NCBI RefSeq assembly: GCF_001435845.1
Contig: NZ_CM003596.1
Span: 1,426,001-1,490,000 of the forward strand
Length of the DNA: 64,000 bases
Direction of reading: 5' to 3'
Source of the DNA: Psychrobacter sp. P11G3
GTDB taxonomy: Bacteria; Pseudomonadota; Gammaproteobacteria; Pseudomonadales; Moraxellaceae
Shown: positions 9,551 to 18,396 of the stretch, piece by piece
Layout of the letters: every line of letters starts with the position of its first letter
How positions within the stretch are numbered: the stretch's first letter is position 1
Made by a program: the position numbers and the translations under genes
Notes under the pieces: model-generated
Told to the model about the DNA's origin: nothing
Database searches by the model: none
The model's input: only the letters and a program-made list of their open reading frames with translations

Positions 9551-10111
9551 ATGACCATTCATATCGTGTTAGTAGCACCAAAAATGCCGAGCAACACTGG
9601 CAATATTATTCGACTGTGTGCCAATAGCGGCGCACAGCTACATTTAGTCAGACCGTTAGGGTTTGAGCTTGATGATAAAAAGCTACGCCGCGCAGGCCTG
9701 GATTATCACGAATATGCCCATCTGCAAGTGCATGATGATTGGACGGCCGCGAGGCAAGCGCTAAAAGCCACTGACTGCCATGTGGTTACCGCATTGACAA
9801 CCAAGCTAAGCAAACCGTTCTACGATTATGATTTTGGTAAAAACTCGGACTCTGAAGCATCTAATAAAGCTGCCATGCCCAATATTGCGCTAGTCTTTGG
9901 CTCTGAGACGGCAGGTCTATCAGATGATATACGTGAAGATATCGGTGCTGATAATTGGCTAAGACTGCCCATGCTGGCTGACTCGCGTAGTTTGAACTTA
10001 TCAAATAGCGTAGCTATTTGTTTGTACGAAATATGGCGACAGCAAGGATTTGCAGGCGATGAAGGTCGTAGCATTGGTTATGAGACATTAACAGTCTACG
10101 ACCCAAAATAG
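9551..10111 (+). CDS. trmL: tRNA (cytidine/uridine(34)-2'-O)-methyltransferase
   Basis: SPOUT-family RNA methylase that methylates the ribose of the wobble base in certain leucine tRNAs. The protein opens with IVLVAPKMPSNTGNIIRLCA, the family hallmark. The C-terminal trefoil knot is seen in FGSETAGLS and LRLPM followed by SRSLNLSNSVAI, which binds S-adenosylmethionine. GGAG precedes the ATG. At 186 residues it is slightly longer than the E. coli protein because of a small Ser/Asn-rich loop near residue 100. It stands alone and converges on tusE. Confidence 0.95.
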   Translation: MTIHIVLVAPKMPSNTGNIIRLCANSGAQLHLVRPLGFELDDKKLRRAGLDYHEYAHLQVHDDWTAARQALKATDCHVVTALTTKLSKPFYDYDFGKNSDSEASNKAAMPNIALVFGSETAGLSDDIREDIGADNWLRLPMLADSRSLNLSNSVAICLYEIWRQQGFAGDEGRSIGYETLTVYDPK

Positions 10112-10159
10112 CGATTCTACCAAGCAATAGCTATAGACTTAGAAATATTTGCGTACTTA

Positions 10160-10189
10160 ATGAGCAGTAAAGTATTAGATACTGCTCAT
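10160..10189. terminator. Hairpin between converging trmL and tusE
   Basis: A perfect 10-bp inverted repeat (10160-10169 with 10180-10189) separated by 10 bases lies between two converging genes. No T-tract follows on either side, so intrinsic termination would be weak. Confidence 0.4.
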
Positions 10190-10246
10190 GTACATATGAT
10201 GATTTTCTAGTGAGACATCGATCATATTTTATCGTCTATAAAGTAC

Positions 10247-10603
10247 TTACAAACAGTTTGGGGGTTTGGGTAATCCTGCCAAGCGATTGACGTGACGCGC
10301 GACCAAACCTGTATTAAACAATTGCTGTAGCTTTTGATTGCTAATATCGAGTTCTGGCAAAGTCTTTTGTAGCCATTTGATTAGTGGACGGGTTGCTGGC
10401 GCGTGATTAAATTTATCAAAAAACGCGCGCACTTGTTGCAAAATTTCTAAATGCTCATCGCTTAGATTGACCTCTAGTGTGTCTGCCAATTGCTGCGCGA
10501 TAACAGGTGTCCAAATCGTATGGTCACACAGATGGCCGTCTTGATCCAATTCGATATCAGCCGCTGATAACGCAGCGTTGTGAGTGGTCATGTCATTACT
10601 CAT
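10247..10603 (-). CDS. tusE: Sulfurtransferase TusE (DsrC family)
   Basis: Accepts persulfide sulfur from the TusBCD complex and passes it to MnmA, which thiolates U34 of Lys, Glu and Gln tRNAs. At 118 residues it has the usual DsrC/TusE size and ends in PKPPNCL, whose penultimate Cys is the sulfur carrier. It overlaps the end of the tusB-like gene by four bases, so the two are translationally coupled. In E. coli tusE sits apart from tusDCB; here all four are together. Confidence 0.93.
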   Translation of the reverse strand: MSNDMTTHNAALSAADIELDQDGHLCDHTIWTPVIAQQLADTLEVNLSDEHLEILQQVRAFFDKFNHAPATRPLIKWLQKTLPELDISNQKLQQLFNTGLVARHVNRLAGLPKPPNCL

Positions 10604-10929
10604 AAGGCAATCGTCACCACTTTGTCAAACGAACTGTCTTGAGTCAGATTCACCCATTCTGCGTCGTTTAAAATAGCAGTCAACTTAGTCTCTAAATTAA
10701 GTTTGCTAATCGTATTTGCTGTGAGCTGTTCGATATCATCTGCTAATGCGTAAATACCAGCAATATCCTCGATATCGCTATCATTTAAATAAGCATTGAG
10801 CCAGTCGATAAAAGCAGGGGTGCTGCCAAGCAAGAGAATACTGTCGCCCGTGCGCCAAGTGTGAGACATCTCTTCGGTGCTGCGTCTAAGGGTAGCCATC
10901 GTGCTATGCAATTGATATAAAGTTGCCAT
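10600..10929 (-). CDS. tusB: Sulfur relay protein TusB/DsrH-like
   Basis: A 109-residue protein with weak but recognisable TusB/DsrH character: an N-terminal beta strand, the GDSILLLGS turn and IYALADD near residue 60. It has no cysteine, which is compatible with a structural role in the TusBCD hexamer. The call rests largely on position between the tusC-like and tusE genes. Confidence 0.75.
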   Translation of the reverse strand: MATLYQLHSTMATLRRSTEEMSHTWRTGDSILLLGSTPAFIDWLNAYLNDSDIEDIAGIYALADDIEQLTANTISKLNLETKLTAILNDAEWVNLTQDSSFDKVVTIAL

Positions 10930-10983
10930 AAAGGTGTCCGATTACGTGCTTTATTATTTTATAAATCTAAGTTATACAGCGTC

Positions 10984-11307
10984 TTAAAAGGTGAGTATCT
11001 GCTCAAAGTCTTGAGCGTTGATGACCTCTGGCACGAGTGTGAGCTGTGATGCCAGATCTGTCGGCAACATACCAGTGACCCAGCCACTAAAGACGTCATC
11101 AGGTAGCCAAGCTGCTGGCATATCGTAAAGCTCAAGTGATTGAATCATGCCATGCAGTCGCGAGTCAGATTGCATCAATAAGCCAAAGACAGGTGCATCT
11201 AAGAATAGTTGCACCTCATGACCAAATGTCGCTAGAGTTAGCGCAAGCGCACAACCTTCGTAGCTTGCTGCTTCAGTGGGCGTGTGCAGCTGAATTAATA
11301 ATCTCAT
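10984..11307 (-). CDS. tusC: Sulfur relay protein TusC/DsrF-like
   Basis: A 107-residue DsrE/F-fold protein whose N-terminus (LLIQLHTPTEAASYEGCALALTLA) matches the pattern of a strand, a loop, then an amphipathic helix seen in TusC, followed by EVQLFLDAPVFGLL. It is slightly shorter than E. coli TusC and less conserved. It sits between the tusD-like and tusB-like genes in tusDCB order, and operon membership carries much of the assignment. Confidence 0.78.
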   Translation of the reverse strand: MRLLIQLHTPTEAASYEGCALALTLATFGHEVQLFLDAPVFGLLMQSDSRLHGMIQSLELYDMPAAWLPDDVFSGWVTGMLPTDLASQLTLVPEVINAQDFEQILTF

Positions 11308-11374
11308 TATGTATTCCTAAAAATAGTTACCGCTACCAGTGATCTTAATAGACAAACTATCAAACGACATGCTA

Positions 11375-11836
11375 TCAAAACTGTATCAAACGACAGTCGT
11401 CCTGCATCATTATCGCAAGTTCACTGAGTCCCACTAAGGTAAACCCTGTCGCAAGATTGGTACCGTCAAGCTGATGGCGTGAGCTGTTGTCTATATCACT
11501 CACACCGCGGCTAAGGGCTGTACTGACACAGACAGGCAGGGGTAATTGATACTGCTCAGCCAATGACTGCCATTCTTTGGTCAAGTCTAATTGATCGGCT
11601 GACTGCCAACGCAATCGATTGGCTATGTGAGCCGAGTCGCCATAAAAGAAGACGTTGAGCAGAGGTAGTTCAGAGGTAACATTATCGCTGCTGCCTACGC
11701 TATTAGTGTCATTGTTATCAACATCATCACTATTCGCTGCGCCCTTCAGGTAAGCGCGTGCATAGCGTAACGCCAAGTGTGCCAATGGGTGACTAGGGTC
11801 AGCAGTAATCAGTAGTAACGGGGTAGTGGTCGTCAT
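11375..11836 (-). CDS. tusD: Sulfurtransferase TusD (DsrE family)
   Basis: Catalytic subunit of TusBCD; its active Cys receives sulfur from TusA. The landmark is VCVSTALSRGVSD, carrying the conserved Cys, followed by GFTLVGLSEL and a C-terminal VIQF-like ending (RLIQF). An acidic, Asn/Ser/Asp-rich insertion after KGAAN (about residues 32-55) lengthens it beyond E. coli TusD and is probably a surface loop. The ATG at 11836 is used; a GTG at 11851 is in frame, and neither has a convincing ribosome binding site. It is the first gene of tusDCBE. Confidence 0.88.
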   Translation of the reverse strand: MTTTTPLLLITADPSHPLAHLALRYARAYLKGAANSDDVDNNDTNSVGSSDNVTSELPLLNVFFYGDSAHIANRLRWQSADQLDLTKEWQSLAEQYQLPLPVCVSTALSRGVSDIDNSSRHQLDGTNLATGFTLVGLSELAIMMQDDCRLIQF

Positions 11837-11948
11837 AAGGCGCGGTATCACATATTATAAATTAGAGTTTAAAAATTATGGCCGAGTTGCTATAAATGCT
11901 TTGTATAAAGTCATTTGGTCGTTATTATTATAGTGCTTGTGTGCAAAT

Positions 11949-11976
11949 TTGCGTGACAGAAAACAGAATTTATACT
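11949..11976 (+). promoter_or_regulatory. Candidate sigma-70 promoter upstream of glnE
   Basis: TTGCGT and TATACT are separated by 16 bases in the 408-base gene-free stretch between tusD and glnE. This would give a leader of about 260 bases. The rest of that stretch shows no gene or repeat that I can support. Confidence 0.3.
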
Positions 11977-12244
11977 GATAATGCGACATACAGCGGATCA
12001 TACTGTCACATCAAATGTTGTTGTGTCATAAAAGAGAGGTGAGTCGTCTCTATCAAAGATGTTTATGCTACCATAAAGCGCCGCAAACCAAGTAGAGTCA
12101 CTGTTATTTAACGTGGTTTTATCTCAAGTGTAGGCACACTGAGTATTATTATTTGATGCTGTGACTGCCTCGTAAGAAAAAACAATAAACTTATGAGCTA
12201 GGTTCACGTAGTCTTACCATTCTATGTAAGGAGTTTTTGTCACT

Positions 12245-15109
12245 ATGTTACCTGCTATGCCCTCACGTGTGAACAATGGTACAGATTATCAGCCTACCGT
12301 AGAACAACTGCAAGTCCTGCAGACAGCGAGCGAATTTGCTTATCAGATTTGGGAAAGTCGGACCGTTTCGTGTCAGACTTTTTTGCGTAGCTATCCGTTG
12401 AATAGTACGCTGACCCGCCAGCAAATCGATGATCTGATACAAGATTATACGCTAGATGAGAACTATCAACTCGCTGATGAAATCAAGGTCATGAGTGGTC
12501 TGCGTCACTTGCGCACGCTACTAATGATGCGCTGGATTTGGCAAGATGCCTTGCAAACGATCAGTCTGGAGCAACTGACCGATGAGTTGTCTGAATTTGC
12601 AGATGGCTGTATCTCTTTTGCTAAGGATTATACTTATCAGCACTTGGTTGCTAAATATGGTGAGCCGACCTTTATCAATGAACAAGGCAATGTACAGATT
12701 GATGATATGGCGATTATGGCCATGGGTAAGCTTGGTGCGCAAGAGCTGAATTTATCGAGTGATATTGATCTAATCTTTGTGCATCAAGCGCGCGGCGAGA
12801 CCAATGGCAGTAAAGCAAAAGGCACACGTAGCATAGATAACAAACGCTTTATGACTCGATTGGGTCAAGGCATTATTAAACTGCTTGATAACAAGACCGC
12901 TGATGGTTTTGTCTTTCGAGTAGATATGCGCTTACGTCCATGGGGTGATGGAAGTGATTTGGCCATTCATCTGTCCGCATTACAAAAGTACTTTACGATG
13001 CATGGGCGTGCATGGGAGCGTTTTGCTTGGTTAAAAGCACGTGTGGTCGGACAGATAGACCAGCCGTTTTATGAAGAAATACAAGCGCTGATTAAGCCAT
13101 TTGTCTTTCGTTATTATGTGGACTACAGTGCGTTTTCAGCATTGAGAGAAATGAAGTCTCTTATTCAAAACCAAGTTGCACAGCGTGAAGACTTGGACAA
13201 TATTAAGCTTGGCGCGGGCGGCATTAGAGATATTGAGTTTATCGTACAGGCCTTTCAGCTTATATATGGTGGCCGGCATCCACAGCTGCAAATCAAACCT
13301 TGTTTGCAAGCAATGCAAATGTTGCGTGAGCTTGGTTATCTAGAGCAGTCAACCTACGATAACTTACAAGCTGCGTATCGGTTCTTACGTCGGCTTGAGC
13401 ATGCTATTCAAGCAATTAATGACCAACAGACCCAGCGCTTACCTCACGATGAGCAGTGGCAGCATAATCTAGCAGTGACGCTGAATTTTGCAAATTGGCG
13501 TGCATTGCTAGATCAGCTTAACCATCATCGAGAGCATGTCAATGACCCGTTTGAGCGTATGGTCACTGAGCGCCAAGTACCTGATAACGAAGACACCGAT
13601 CTAGATCCAGAGCACTTAGATGAGCAAATTGCCCGTTTAAATGAAGTGCTGACAGAAGAAAATCGCGAGTTATTACAGAACTTTTGGCAATCAAAAATGG
13701 TGGCTAACTTAAGTGATGAGGCCAGAGAGCGCTTAGACGACGCATATCCTGTCATTGTCCATGCATTGTTAGCGCATCAAGAACAGCAGCAACTTGCCAA
13801 TACTGCTTTACCGAGATTGATCTCACTGCTTGAAGCGATTTGCCGCCGTTCTATCTACTTGGTCATGATTGCTGAAAACCCCAATGCAACGATTGAGCTG
13901 ATTCCAATGCTGTCTGCTAGCCCGTGGATCGCAAAAGAGTTGGCTCAGTATCCTGTATTATTGGATACATTTTTGCAGCAGCGTTATCGCCATCTGCCAG
14001 ATAAGCGTGAGCTGCGTGATATCTTGCGCCAACAGTTGCTACGCGTCGAGCCAAACGATGAAGAAGAGCTGTTGAGCGTCCTGCGACTGTTCAAAAAGAA
14101 TCAGGTATTAGCGGTTGCTGCTAGCGATGTATTGGCTGAACGCCCAATTATGAAAGTGTCGGATTCATTAACTTACATCGCTGAGGTCGTATTAGAAGCC
14201 GCACTGGAGCGCGCTTTTGCAGAGATTGTTAACCGTTATGGGTATCCTATTGGCCAAGATGGCGACCCAGTCACTGAAGCGGACTGCGGCTTTGCAATTA
14301 TCGGTTATGGCAAGCTTGGTGGCTTAGAGCTATCGTATTCTTCAGATTTGGACTTGGTATTCTTACACAAGATAAAAGAGCAAGGCATGACCACTGGTGA
14401 AAAATCAGTCAGTGGCATGAAGTTTGCCGCGCGTCTTGTACAAAAGCTGATGAATTATCTCAATACTCAAACCCGTGATGGCCGTGCTTATGAGATTGAT
14501 ATGCGTCTGCGACCCTCAGGAAATGCTGGCATGATGGTGGTGTCTTGTCATGCTTTTGAAACCTATCAAATGGATAAAGCATGGTCATGGGAACACCAAG
14601 CGCTGGTACGTGCTCGCGCAATCTGTGGAGACAAGCGAGTCACTGCACGCTTTTGTGATATTCGCCGCGATGTCCTGTCGTTGCCACGGACACTGGATCA
14701 AGTACGTAGTGAAGTCACTAGCATGCGTATCAAAATGCAAAAGCATCTAGGCACGAGCCAATGGCAACAGGAGGCGGGCAAGTTTCATCTTAAGCAAGAT
14801 GCAGGCGGGATTGTAGATATTGAGTTCTTAGCACAGTTTGCCGTATTGGCCTACTCGCATGAATATCCGAGTTTGACCAAATGGAGCGATAATGTGCGAA
14901 TTTTCGCAGAAGTTGCTTTGCTTGGTATTTGGGATGACCAAGTCTGTCAGGATTTGACTGATGCCTATCTAAGAATACGCGCTGCCACGCATCAATTGGC
15001 ACTATCAGAGCAGTCTTTGCTCGTTGATGAGTCATTGTGGCAGGAGACGCGAGCTTTAGTACAGTCACAATGGCAGCATCTCATGGGCGTGGAGACAGAT
15101 GACGATTAA
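12245..15109 (+). CDS. glnE: Bifunctional glutamine synthetase adenylyltransferase/deadenylylase
   Basis: Adds AMP to or removes it from glutamine synthetase in response to the PII signal, setting nitrogen assimilation. At 954 residues it is close to the E. coli length (946). Both nucleotidyltransferase domains are intact. The N-terminal deadenylylase has SSDIDL at residues 171-176, and the C-terminal adenylyltransferase has SSDLDL at 699-704, each preceded by a GxLG turn. AAGGAG lies upstream of the ATG at 12245, with wide spacing; an ATG at 12257 is an alternative. It precedes ilvE on the same strand, an order shared with Acinetobacter. Confidence 0.97.
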   Translation: MLPAMPSRVNNGTDYQPTVEQLQVLQTASEFAYQIWESRTVSCQTFLRSYPLNSTLTRQQIDDLIQDYTLDENYQLADEIKVMSGLRHLRTLLMMRWIWQDALQTISLEQLTDELSEFADGCISFAKDYTYQHLVAKYGEPTFINEQGNVQIDDMAIMAMGKLGAQELNLSSDIDLIFVHQARGETNGSKAKGTRSIDNKRFMTRLGQGIIKLLDNKTADGFVFRVDMRLRPWGDGSDLAIHLSALQKYFTMHGRAWERFAWLKARVVGQIDQPFYEEIQALIKPFVFRYYVDYSAFSALREMKSLIQNQVAQREDLDNIKLGAGGIRDIEFIVQAFQLIYGGRHPQLQIKPCLQAMQMLRELGYLEQSTYDNLQAAYRFLRRLEHAIQAINDQQTQRLPHDEQWQHNLAVTLNFANWRALLDQLNHHREHVNDPFERMVTERQVPDNEDTDLDPEHLDEQIARLNEVLTEENRELLQNFWQSKMVANLSDEARERLDDAYPVIVHALLAHQEQQQLANTALPRLISLLEAICRRSIYLVMIAENPNATIELIPMLSASPWIAKELAQYPVLLDTFLQQRYRHLPDKRELRDILRQQLLRVEPNDEEELLSVLRLFKKNQVLAVAASDVLAERPIMKVSDSLTYIAEVVLEAALERAFAEIVNRYGYPIGQDGDPVTEADCGFAIIGYGKLGGLELSYSSDLDLVFLHKIKEQGMTTGEKSVSGMKFAARLVQKLMNYLNTQTRDGRAYEIDMRLRPSGNAGMMVVSCHAFETYQMDKAWSWEHQALVRARAICGDKRVTARFCDIRRDVLSLPRTLDQVRSEVTSMRIKMQKHLGTSQWQQEAGKFHLKQDAGGIVDIEFLAQFAVLAYSHEYPSLTKWSDNVRIFAEVALLGIWDDQVCQDLTDAYLRIRAATHQLALSEQSLLVDESLWQETRALVQSQWQHLMGVETDDD

Positions 15110-15312
15110 TATCGAAACTTGTATGATTAAGGCCTTGCCGATAGTCCAAGAGACGCTTAAACTGTAATGCGTTACGATAAATAGAAGCTATGAACAAAAA
15201 CTTTCAATAAAAGCTATAAACGAAAACTATGAGTAGAATCGGTAGCTAGAAACGATATAATTAAAAACCATATAGTGCCAAACCAAAAGATTTCATTTGC
15301 CAAGACGGCCAG

Positions 15313-15321
15313 TGATATAAT
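15313..15321 (+). promoter_or_regulatory. Candidate extended -10 promoter for ilvE
   Basis: TGATATAAT is a perfect extended -10 box (TGnTATAAT). There is no good -35 box, which extended -10 promoters can tolerate. It lies about 165 bases before the ilvE start in the 376-base space after glnE, which otherwise shows only AT-rich sequence. Confidence 0.4.
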
Positions 15322-15485
15322 CGGTCACACATCATCATAACACTGTCAGTCGTTCGTCATAATGAAGCTGTTGTTTAGGCAATAAAAATTGACGCTACGG
15401 TGTTATCATACGATGTTGATCAATACTGTTAAATAAAACCTACCTAAAAAAAGTTAGACGTCAGTGCTAGCATAAGGACAATAAA

Positions 15486-16415
15486 ATGAATATGGCAACA
15501 CAAGATGGTAAGCTTTGGATGAATGGCACGATGATCGAACAGCCAGATGCTAAAGTTCATGTGCTTACACATAGCTTGCATTACGGTATGGCTGTGTTTG
15601 AAGGCGTGCGCGCTTACCAAACAGCGGATAATCGTACCGCTATTTTCCGCTTAAAAGAACATACCGAGCGTCTACTTGGCTCAGCCAAAATCTTTCAGAT
15701 GGACGTGCCTTTTGATGCTGCCACTTTAGAGCAAGCACATAAAGATGTGGTCAAGCAAAACAAATTGGCAGAAGCTTATATTCGTCCGCTCATCTGGGTA
15801 GGTGCAGAAAAACTTGGTCTTTCTTCACGTGATAACAGCATCAATGCAATGGTTGCTGCTTGGCATTGGGGTGCTTATCTTGGTGAAGAAGGTATCAAAA
15901 ACGGTATCCGTGTAAAAACGTCATCTTATACGCATCACATGCCAAACGTGACTATGTGTAAGGCTAAAGCCTCTAGTAACTATCCTGTGTCTATAATGGC
16001 TAACCAAGAAGTGACGCGTAATGGCTATGACGAAGCTATCTTGATGGATCCACAAGGATTTGTATGTCAGGGCGCAGGCGAGAACTTATTTTTGGTAAAA
16101 AATGGTGAGCTACATACGCCAGACCTATCAGGTGGTGCATTAGACGGTATCACTCGTCGTACTATCTTGCAGTTCGCGGCTGACCTAGGTATCAATGTCA
16201 TCGAACGCCGTATCACTCGTGATGAGTTTTACTTGGCTGACGAGATATTTATGACAGGTACTGCTGCTGAAGTGACGCCTATTCGTGAATATGACGATCG
16301 CATCATCGGTAATGGTGGCCGCGGTCCATTGACTGAAAAACTACAGACCCTATACTTTGATGTAGTCCATGGTCGTAACGAGCAATATATGGACTGGTTG
16401 AGCTTTATTGATTGA
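15486..16415 (+). CDS. ilvE: Branched-chain amino acid aminotransferase
   Basis: Fold-type IV PLP transaminase for the last step of leucine, isoleucine and valine synthesis. The length (309) is usual. The PLP lysine is Lys161 in CKAKASSNY, and the family motifs LHYGMAVFEGVRAY and GAGENLFLV are present. AAGGACA lies just before the ATG. It is the left boundary gene of the carbohydrate locus, as ilvE is for the Acinetobacter outer-core locus, and is closed by its own terminator. Confidence 0.97.
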   Translation: MNMATQDGKLWMNGTMIEQPDAKVHVLTHSLHYGMAVFEGVRAYQTADNRTAIFRLKEHTERLLGSAKIFQMDVPFDAATLEQAHKDVVKQNKLAEAYIRPLIWVGAEKLGLSSRDNSINAMVAAWHWGAYLGEEGIKNGIRVKTSSYTHHMPNVTMCKAKASSNYPVSIMANQEVTRNGYDEAILMDPQGFVCQGAGENLFLVKNGELHTPDLSGGALDGITRRTILQFAADLGINVIERRITRDEFYLADEIFMTGTAAEVTPIREYDDRIIGNGGRGPLTEKLQTLYFDVVHGRNEQYMDWLSFID

Positions 16416-16436
16416 TAATGCCGTTACTTTAAAGAC

Positions 16437-16470
16437 CAAAAGGGCTGAACATAATTGTTCAGTCTTTTTT
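16437..16470 (+). terminator. Rho-independent terminator after ilvE
   Basis: A 6-bp core stem (16445-16450 with 16457-16462), extended by A/T pairs, is followed by a T-run, 20 to 55 bases past the ilvE stop. It separates ilvE from the glycosyltransferase locus. Confidence 0.7.
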
Positions 16471-16521
16471 CTATGCTAATATAGCCATCATATTTATTCA
16501 TACGATTTAAGTGAGCAGTCA

Positions 16522-17358
16522 ATGCCAATAGATTCTAGTACAGCCGATAATAATAATATCAAACAAATTATTTGTATTAAATGGGGTACAAAGTACGGTG
16601 CTGATTACGCCAATAAACTATATGGTATGGTATCTCGTAATATCACCCCGCCGTTTCGTTTTGTGTGTTTTACGGATGATACGACTGATGTACGTCCAGA
16701 AATCGAATGTCAAGAACTGCCACCATTAGATGTCACTATGCCAACGAATACGTTAGGAAAGTGGCCTAAATCTCGTTTGTGGGGCGAAAAACTTGGCGAT
16801 TTAACAGGGACAGTATTATTTGTAGACTTGGATGTGATTATCGTCGATAGCCTCGATCCTTTCTTTGAGTATGGCAAGCCGGACGATGTTATTTTATCTT
16901 ATAACCCAAGCAACCCGTTGGAGCGCTTGGGGCAGACCTCTTGCTTTAGATTTCAAATAGGGTCACTTGTTTCACTCCAAGAGAAGTTCAAAGCTGATCC
17001 ACAAGGTATCGCCGATGAATATCGTTTTGAGCAACGCTTTGTCACCCGCAATGCACCAGGTGGTGTGAAGCTGTTTCCAAAGGCATGGGTGGCACACTTT
17101 AGACGTAAATGTCGCCAACCATTTCCGCTTAACTACATCAAAGAACCGAAGATTCCTAAAGGCACTCGTATTGTCATTTTCCCAGGTGACTTGTATCCTA
17201 CGCACGCTATTGAAGGCAGATACAATAAAAACGCCGCCAATAATGCTAAAGACCATCTAAAAAGACTTACTGAGCCTAAAAACTTGAAACGCCCATTGCG
17301 CCATTTGCGTCATTTTATCTTACCAGTAGGGTGGATTGAAAAGTACTGGAAAGAGTAG
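16522..17358 (+). CDS. Glycosyltransferase, GT-A fold (core oligosaccharide locus)
   Basis: A putative nucleotide-sugar transferase of 278 residues. It opens with IICIKWGTKYGADYANKLY, continues with RFVCFTDDTTD, and has the metal/sugar-nucleotide motif VDLDVIIVD with Asp102 and Asp104. The C-terminus is basic and lacks a membrane segment, as for a peripheral membrane enzyme. A clear paralogue is at 26078-26878 on the opposite strand, at the other end of the locus. No strong ribosome binding site is seen beyond GTGAG upstream. The sugar and linkage cannot be predicted. Confidence 0.8.
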   Translation: MPIDSSTADNNNIKQIICIKWGTKYGADYANKLYGMVSRNITPPFRFVCFTDDTTDVRPEIECQELPPLDVTMPTNTLGKWPKSRLWGEKLGDLTGTVLFVDLDVIIVDSLDPFFEYGKPDDVILSYNPSNPLERLGQTSCFRFQIGSLVSLQEKFKADPQGIADEYRFEQRFVTRNAPGGVKLFPKAWVAHFRRKCRQPFPLNYIKEPKIPKGTRIVIFPGDLYPTHAIEGRYNKNAANNAKDHLKRLTEPKNLKRPLRHLRHFILPVGWIEKYWKE

Positions 17359-17465
17359 GTTTTATTCTCTAGTTAAGTATTGTCATATCAGCAGACGTTA
17401 GTATTGATGTGTTCTATCTTTATATTCTTGAAGATAGAAGCATTACCCAGTGAATGGATAGAATT

Positions 17466-18332
17466 ATGAAAACAAATGATACCATCAGAGTCTTTGTTGG
17501 CTGTGATCCCAATAACTGTGATTTAGAGCAGATGATGGTTCTAGATTATAGTATTCATAAACATACTAGTATGCCAGTGGAAATAGTATGGATGCAGTTA
17601 TCGCGGGATCCGGACAGCTACTGGTATTCAAATCCTGAGACTGGTAAGGGCTGGGATACTACTAAGTGGTCAACGCCTTTTTCTGGTTTTAGATGGGCGA
17701 TTCCAGAGTATTGCAATTACTCTGGACGTGCGATCTATATGGACGCTGATGTTGTTATTTTAGACGATCTAGCAAAGCTATGGCAGCATCCTATCAAAGG
17801 GCAGTCCATAGTAGCCGCTAAAGTAAATGCTGATATGACTCGTCTATGTACCTGTGTATGGGATTGCGACGCTGCAAAAGATATAGTTCTGCCTATCGAG
17901 AAACTTAAAAAAGATCCCAAAAGTCACAAAGAAATGATGGCTTTGTTTAAGAAAAATACGCAACTGATTGAGCCTTATCAAGATAGCTATAACTGTATCG
18001 ATGGTGAAAACTTAGCAGTAGAGCAAATAAAAATTTTGCATTATTCGGATATGGGAACGCAATTCAGTCATAAGTACTCCTTACCTAGAGTGAATGAGGA
18101 AGGAATTGAGCATTGGTTTGACGGTGAGGTGTTACCACATCCAAGACAGGATTTGGTCGATCTTTTCGATACCTACTATAATGAAGCGCTTACTGCTGGA
18201 TATGATCTAGAAAGTTATCGAATTGAGCCATTTGGTAGTTTTCCAAAAAAATCACAACAAGGATATATAGGCAATAAAGTGACTCGACCAAAGGCTTCTA
18301 AATCACTATTTGCAAAATTATTTAAACGTTGA
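17466..18332 (+). CDS. Glycosyltransferase, GT8-like
   Basis: A putative glycosyltransferase opening with IRVFVGCDPNNCDLEQMMVL and carrying the DxD motif in AIYMDADVVILDD, which binds the metal of the sugar nucleotide. This strand-helix-DxD arrangement is like GT8 lipopolysaccharide sugar transferases. Lys/Arg-rich residues at the C-terminus suggest membrane association. I chose the ATG at 17466 because GGATAGA precedes it; an ATG at 17454 is also in frame. It is the second of three same-strand transferases after ilvE. Confidence 0.78.
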   Translation: MKTNDTIRVFVGCDPNNCDLEQMMVLDYSIHKHTSMPVEIVWMQLSRDPDSYWYSNPETGKGWDTTKWSTPFSGFRWAIPEYCNYSGRAIYMDADVVILDDLAKLWQHPIKGQSIVAAKVNADMTRLCTCVWDCDAAKDIVLPIEKLKKDPKSHKEMMALFKKNTQLIEPYQDSYNCIDGENLAVEQIKILHYSDMGTQFSHKYSLPRVNEEGIEHWFDGEVLPHPRQDLVDLFDTYYNEALTAGYDLESYRIEPFGSFPKKSQQGYIGNKVTRPKASKSLFAKLFKR

Positions 18333-18396
18333 TTCATTTAATATAATAATATTTCACACATTAAATGAATAGAAATTCATCCATAGGTTGTCGTTT

